Shown: in pieces, positions 16,229 through 19,299 of the stretch | Position numbering within the stretch: position 1 is the stretch's first letter | How the letters are laid out: every line of letters starts with the position of its first letter | DNA from: an uncultured Oscillospiraceae bacterium | GTDB taxonomy: Bacteria; Bacillota; Clostridia; Oscillospirales; Ruminococcaceae | Assembly: GCA_934463345.1 (NCBI GenBank) | Contig: CAKSJL010000030.1 | Location: 1 to 19,299, forward strand | Direction: 5' to 3' | DNA length: 19,299 nt | Notes under the pieces: generated by a model | The model's input: the letters and a program-made list of their open reading frames with translations, nothing else | Database searches by the model: none | What the model was told of the DNA's origin: nothing | Program-made: the position numbers and the translations under genes

Positions 16229-17035
16229 ATGGGAAAGGTGTTTGCGGTCGTTAACCAGAAAGGCGGAGTCGGAAAATCAACGACAGTTGTTAATCTTTCT
16301 GCTTATCTTGGATCGAGAGACAAAAAAGTTTTGTGCATTGACATTGATGCACAGGGAAATACAACGACCGGATTTGGAATAAAAAAGAAATCTGCGAAAT
16401 TCACATCCTATGACGTGATGACTGGAAAATCACGTATTCAGGATGCAATAGTCCATACGGAATTTAAAAATGTGAGTCTTGTTCCGGCAACTTCTGACCT
16501 TGCAGGCGCTGAAATTGAAATGATTGAGCTTGAGGACAGAATGAACCGGCTTAAAATGCAGCTTCTGACCTGTCGTCTGGACTATGATTATATTATAATT
16601 GACTGCCCTCCGTCACTTAGTCTTATAACTGTAAATGCGCTTGTTGCGTGCGATAAGCTCATTATACCGATGCAGGCTGAGTTTTATGCTCTTGAAGGAT
16701 TAAGTCAGCTTATGGAAACTATAAAGATAGTGAGAACTAAATATAATCCTCTTCTTAGTATAGAAGGAATACTTTTCACTATGTTTGATTCAAGACTGAA
16801 TGTCAGCAATCAGGTTGTAGAAGAGGTAGAAAAATATTTTCCGGACAAGGTATTCAAGACGAAAATTCCAAGAAATGTGCGTCTTTCAGAAGCTCCGAGC
16901 CATGGCAAACCGGTAATGTATTATGACAAAAGCTCCAAGGGAGCAGAATATTATGAATTACTCGGACTTGAAATACTTGGGGAGAAACCTAAACCAAAGG
17001 AAAAGAAAAAGTTATTTGGAAGAAAATCAAAGTAA
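16229..17035 (+). CDS. soj: Chromosome partitioning ATPase Soj (ParA)
   Basis: Soj is a deviant Walker A ATPase that acts with ParB-parS in origin segregation and, in B. subtilis, also controls DnaA activity. The 268-residue protein has the deviant P-loop KGGVGKST (11-18), Walker A' DIDAQGNTTTGFG and Walker B IIIDCPPSLSLITVNAL. A basic C-terminal tail (KPKPKEKKKLFGRKSK) could help non-specific DNA binding. There is no N-terminal DNA-binding extension, so it is the short chromosomal type. AGGGG precedes the ATG. It is followed by parB after 13 nt, and both are transcribed from the promoter at 16169-16197. Its position near dnaA fits a role linking initiation and segregation. Confidence 0.96.
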   Translation: MGKVFAVVNQKGGVGKSTTVVNLSAYLGSRDKKVLCIDIDAQGNTTTGFGIKKKSAKFTSYDVMTGKSRIQDAIVHTEFKNVSLVPATSDLAGAEIEMIELEDRMNRLKMQLLTCRLDYDYIIIDCPPSLSLITVNALVACDKLIIPMQAEFYALEGLSQLMETIKIVRTKYNPLLSIEGILFTMFDSRLNVSNQVVEEVEKYFPDKVFKTKIPRNVRLSEAPSHGKPVMYYDKSSKGAEYYELLGLEILGEKPKPKEKKKLFGRKSK

Positions 17036-17048
17036 GGAAGGTGAATAA

Positions 17049-17885
17049 ATGGCATCAAAAGGAGGACTGGGTTCCGGTCTTGGCGCTCTTTTTGAGGATA
17101 ACACCAGTGATACTGCTGCATCACAGACGCTGAGAATATCCGAAATAGAACCGAACAGGGGACAACCAAGAAAAAACTTTGATGATGAATCAATATCAGC
17201 ACTTGCCGATTCAATAAAACAGCATGGAATATTGCAGCCGCTTCTTGTCAGACCATATGGCAGCGGATATCAGATCGTTGCCGGAGAACGCCGGTGGAGA
17301 GCTGCGAGAATGCTGGGTATGTCGGAAGTTCCGGTTCAGATCAAGGAACTGAGCGACCTTGAAGCAATGCAGCTTGCGCTTATAGAAAATCTTCAGCGTG
17401 AGGATCTTAATCCTGTCGAGGAGGCTCAGGGTTATTTTGAACTGACTGAAAGCTATGGTATGACACAGGAGGATATTTCTAAAATTGTTGGACGTTCACG
17501 TTCTGCTATTGCAAATTCATTAAGACTGTTGAGTCTGCCGGAAGAGATAAGACAGATGCTTGCGGACGGCGACCTTACAGTTGGGCATGCAAAGGCTCTT
17601 TTATCATTTGACAATGATTATGATATGATAGTTGCAGCAAGAAAAGCATGCGGAGGAAAGATGACTGTAAGAGCGCTTGAAAAACTTGCCCAGAGTAACG
17701 ATAAAACTCAGGAGCCAAAGAGCAACGAGCGAATTGACAGCTATTTCAAAGAAATGGAAATAGGACTGCACGAAGCTCTTGGCCGCAAGGTGAAAGTTGA
17801 GTACGGCAAAAATAAAGGCGCTCTGATACTTGAATTTTATGATAAGGATGATCTCTCTGCACTTGCAGAAAGACTTGTTAATTAA
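17049..17885 (+). CDS. parB: Chromosome partitioning protein ParB (Spo0J)
   Basis: This is the parS-binding CTPase clamp of the segregation system. The 278-residue protein begins MASKGGLGSGLGALFEDN, the N-terminal segment that contacts ParA in the family. The CTP-binding motif is GERRWRAARML (79-89). The helix-turn-helix is IVGRSRSAIANSLRLLSLPEE and the next helix LTVGHAKALL. At the four positions that separate ParB from Noc it has R151, S157, S162 and G179, the ParB-like state (R and G at the outer positions), unlike the upstream noc product. The C-terminal dimerisation domain ends the protein. Its targets are the two parS sites at 12325 and 16052. serS follows 13 nt later without a terminator. 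Confidence 0.96.
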   Translation: MASKGGLGSGLGALFEDNTSDTAASQTLRISEIEPNRGQPRKNFDDESISALADSIKQHGILQPLLVRPYGSGYQIVAGERRWRAARMLGMSEVPVQIKELSDLEAMQLALIENLQREDLNPVEEAQGYFELTESYGMTQEDISKIVGRSRSAIANSLRLLSLPEEIRQMLADGDLTVGHAKALLSFDNDYDMIVAARKACGGKMTVRALEKLAQSNDKTQEPKSNERIDSYFKEMEIGLHEALGRKVKVEYGKNKGALILEFYDKDDLSALAERLVN

Positions 17886-17898
17886 AGGAGAAAAAACA

Positions 17899-19185
17899 AT
17901 GATAGATATGAAACTTATCAGGACAAATCCTGAGCTTGTAAAAGAAAACATAAAGAAGAAATTCCAGAATGAAAAGCTTGAGCTTGTTGACAAGGTAGTT
18001 GAGCTTGACAAAAAGTATCGTGAAACAAAAATGGAATGTGATGATCTGAGAAATCAGAGAAAGACAAAGAGCAAGGAAATCGGTGGACTTATGGCAAAGG
18101 GTCAGAAGGATGAAGCTGAAAAGGTTAAGGCAGAAGTAAGCGAAATCGGAAAAAAGCTTGCGGAAATGGAAGAGCTTGAGGTTAAAATGGAGGGTGAAAT
18201 CAGAGAAATAATGCTGGTCATCCCTAATATTATTGATGAAAGCGTTCCGATTGGTAAGGATGACAGTGAAAATGTCGAGGTCGAAAGATACGGAGATCCG
18301 TTTGTTCCGGAATTTGAAGTTCCTTATCATGTTGATATAATGGAAAAGCTTGATGGTATTGACCTTGACAGTGCAAGAAAAACAAGCGGAAACGGTTTCT
18401 ATTATCTTTGCGGAGATATCGCACAGCTTCAGTCATGCATTCTTTCCTATGCAAGAGATTTCATGATCGACAAAGGATTCACATACTATATTCCGCCTTT
18501 TATGATTCGCAGTAATGTCGTTACAGGCGTTATGAGCTTTGCTGAAATGGAAGGCATGATGTATAAAATTGAGGGCGAGGATCTTTACCTTATCGGAACA
18601 AGCGAGCATTCAATGATAGGAAAATTCATTGATACTATTATACCGGAGGCAGAGCTTCCTAAGACTCTCACAAGCTATTCACCTTGTTTCCGTAAGGAGG
18701 TTGGTGCTCATGGTATTGAGGAGAGAGGCGTTTACAGAATACATCAGTTTGAAAAGCAGGAAATGATAGTTGTCTGCAAGCCGGAAGAAAGCATGGACTG
18801 GTTCAAAAAGCTTTACATGAATACAGTTGAGTTTTTCAGAACTCTTGATATTCCTGTAAGAACCCTTGAATGCTGTTCCGGAGATCTTGCCGACCTCAAG
18901 GTAAAGAGTCTTGACGTAGAAGCATGGTCACCTCGTCAGAAGAAATATTTCGAGGTGGGCAGCTGTTCAAATCTTGGTGATGCACAGGCAAGAAGACTTG
19001 GAATCAGAGTAAAGGCGGAGAGCGGAGAAAAATACTTTGCTCATACTCTCAATAATACAGTAGTAGCGCCGCCGAGAATGCTGATTGCGTTCCTTGAAAA
19101 CAATCTCAACGAGGACGGCAGTATCAGAATTCCAAAGGCATTGCAGCATTACATGAGAAAAGAAAAGATTGAAGTAAAGAAATAA
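17899..19185 (+). CDS. serS: Seryl-tRNA synthetase, with archaeal-like catalytic motifs
   Basis: SerRS charges tRNA-Ser with serine; the 428-residue length is normal. The N-terminal antiparallel coiled-coil arm that binds tRNA spans about residues 30-105 (lysine- and glutamate-rich). The class II catalytic domain has TSE near 234, motif 2 SPCFRKEVGAHG (261-272) followed by GVYRIHQFEKQE, and the motif 3 region HTLNNTVVAPPRMLIAFLENN. Typical bacterial SerRS has FRSEAGSAGRDTRG in motif 2 and TLNGSGLAVGR in motif 3. The forms here resemble archaeal/eukaryotic SerRS and a clostridial subgroup. AAAGGAG stands 8 nt before the ATG at 17899; a 23-residue in-frame extension into parB is rejected. It is the last gene of the soj-parB-serS operon. 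Confidence 0.95.
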   Translation: MIDMKLIRTNPELVKENIKKKFQNEKLELVDKVVELDKKYRETKMECDDLRNQRKTKSKEIGGLMAKGQKDEAEKVKAEVSEIGKKLAEMEELEVKMEGEIREIMLVIPNIIDESVPIGKDDSENVEVERYGDPFVPEFEVPYHVDIMEKLDGIDLDSARKTSGNGFYYLCGDIAQLQSCILSYARDFMIDKGFTYYIPPFMIRSNVVTGVMSFAEMEGMMYKIEGEDLYLIGTSEHSMIGKFIDTIIPEAELPKTLTSYSPCFRKEVGAHGIEERGVYRIHQFEKQEMIVVCKPEESMDWFKKLYMNTVEFFRTLDIPVRTLECCSGDLADLKVKSLDVEAWSPRQKKYFEVGSCSNLGDAQARRLGIRVKAESGEKYFAHTLNNTVVAPPRMLIAFLENNLNEDGSIRIPKALQHYMRKEKIEVKK

Positions 19186-19240
19186 ATAACTCCTTCTTAT
19201 AAAAATAAGAGCCGGCGGATCTCTGAAATGCTCCCCTTTT

Positions 19241-19299
19241 GTTAGACAATGTGGTATAATAGAAATATACCAATAAAAAATCTAACGAAAGGGGGCATT
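19241..19299 (+). promoter_or_regulatory. Promoter and ribosome binding site of a gene beyond the window, with operator-like symmetry
   Basis: TATAAT at 19255-19260 with TGG at 19252-19254 is an extended -10; no good -35 is seen. TGGTATA (19252-19258) and TATACCA (19266-19272) are an exact inverted repeat over the -10 and the expected start. A second pair, GTTAGA (19241-19246) and TCTAAC (19281-19286), encloses it. GAAAGGGGG (19287-19295) is a strong Shine-Dalgarno sequence, so a start codon is expected at or just after the window end. The stretch 19186-19240 holds only a weak A-T stem and no clear serS terminator. Confidence 0.6.

Noticed and set aside
19186..19240. serS terminator
   Set aside because: Only a 6-bp A-T-rich stem (TCTTAT/ATAAGA) without a T-tract is present; not supported.

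Overview
This window is a bacterial chromosomal replication origin region. Its gene content and order fit a Firmicute of the class Clostridia, most likely a Ruminococcus-like member of the Oscillospiraceae. That placement is an inference from gene order (the dnaA-dnaN-yaaA-recF-remB-gyrB arm against the rpmH-rnpA-yidD-yidC-jag-mnmE-mnmG-rsmG-noc-soj-parB-serS arm), from moderately AT-rich DNA, from Gram-positive style AGGAGG ribosome binding sites and from the presence of both noc and parB. No similarity search was possible.

Layout. Positions 1-6966 are read on the minus strand: a partial two-pass membrane protein (1-342), gyrB, remB, recF, an S4-domain gene (yaaA), dnaN and dnaA. Positions 7532-19185 are read on the plus strand: rpmH, rnpA, yidD, yidC, jag, mnmE, mnmG, rsmG, noc, soj, parB and serS. 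All genes point away from the dnaA region, so they are co-directional with forks leaving the origin. The origin looks bipartite. One cluster of DnaA-box-like sites lies between dnaN and dnaA (5250-5602) and a second lies upstream of dnaA (7047-7330). An AT-only tract (5204-5226) followed by a TAG trinucleotide ladder (5228-5245) and a DnaA-box-like site (5250-5258) marks the probable unwinding point.

How the genes work together. dnaA, dnaN, recF and gyrB supply initiation, the sliding clamp, gap repair and supercoiling. rpmH and rnpA supply ribosomal protein L34 and the RNase P protein. yidD, yidC and jag (khpB) are the membrane insertion/RNA-binding group. mnmE and mnmG together modify the wobble uridine of tRNAs and rsmG methylates 16S rRNA. 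noc, soj and parB handle nucleoid occlusion and chromosome segregation, and two identical perfect parS palindromes lie at 12325-12340 and 16052-16067. serS closes the arm, and a new promoter with a ribosome binding site leads into a gene just beyond the window.

No frankly new multi-gene system is visible; the coding content is ordinary core genome. The unusual material is mostly non-coding: DnaA boxes that appear to have shifted from TGTGGATAA to a TGTTGAA core, with matching deviations in the DnaA DNA-binding domain; a good match to the DnaA-trio unwinding element; a parS site built into the end of noc; a 490-bp rpmH-rnpA gap holding a 19-bp perfect inverted repeat and several hairpins; a nested hairpin before a TTG-started yidC; a large dyad ahead of dnaN; and a SerRS with archaeal-like motif 2.
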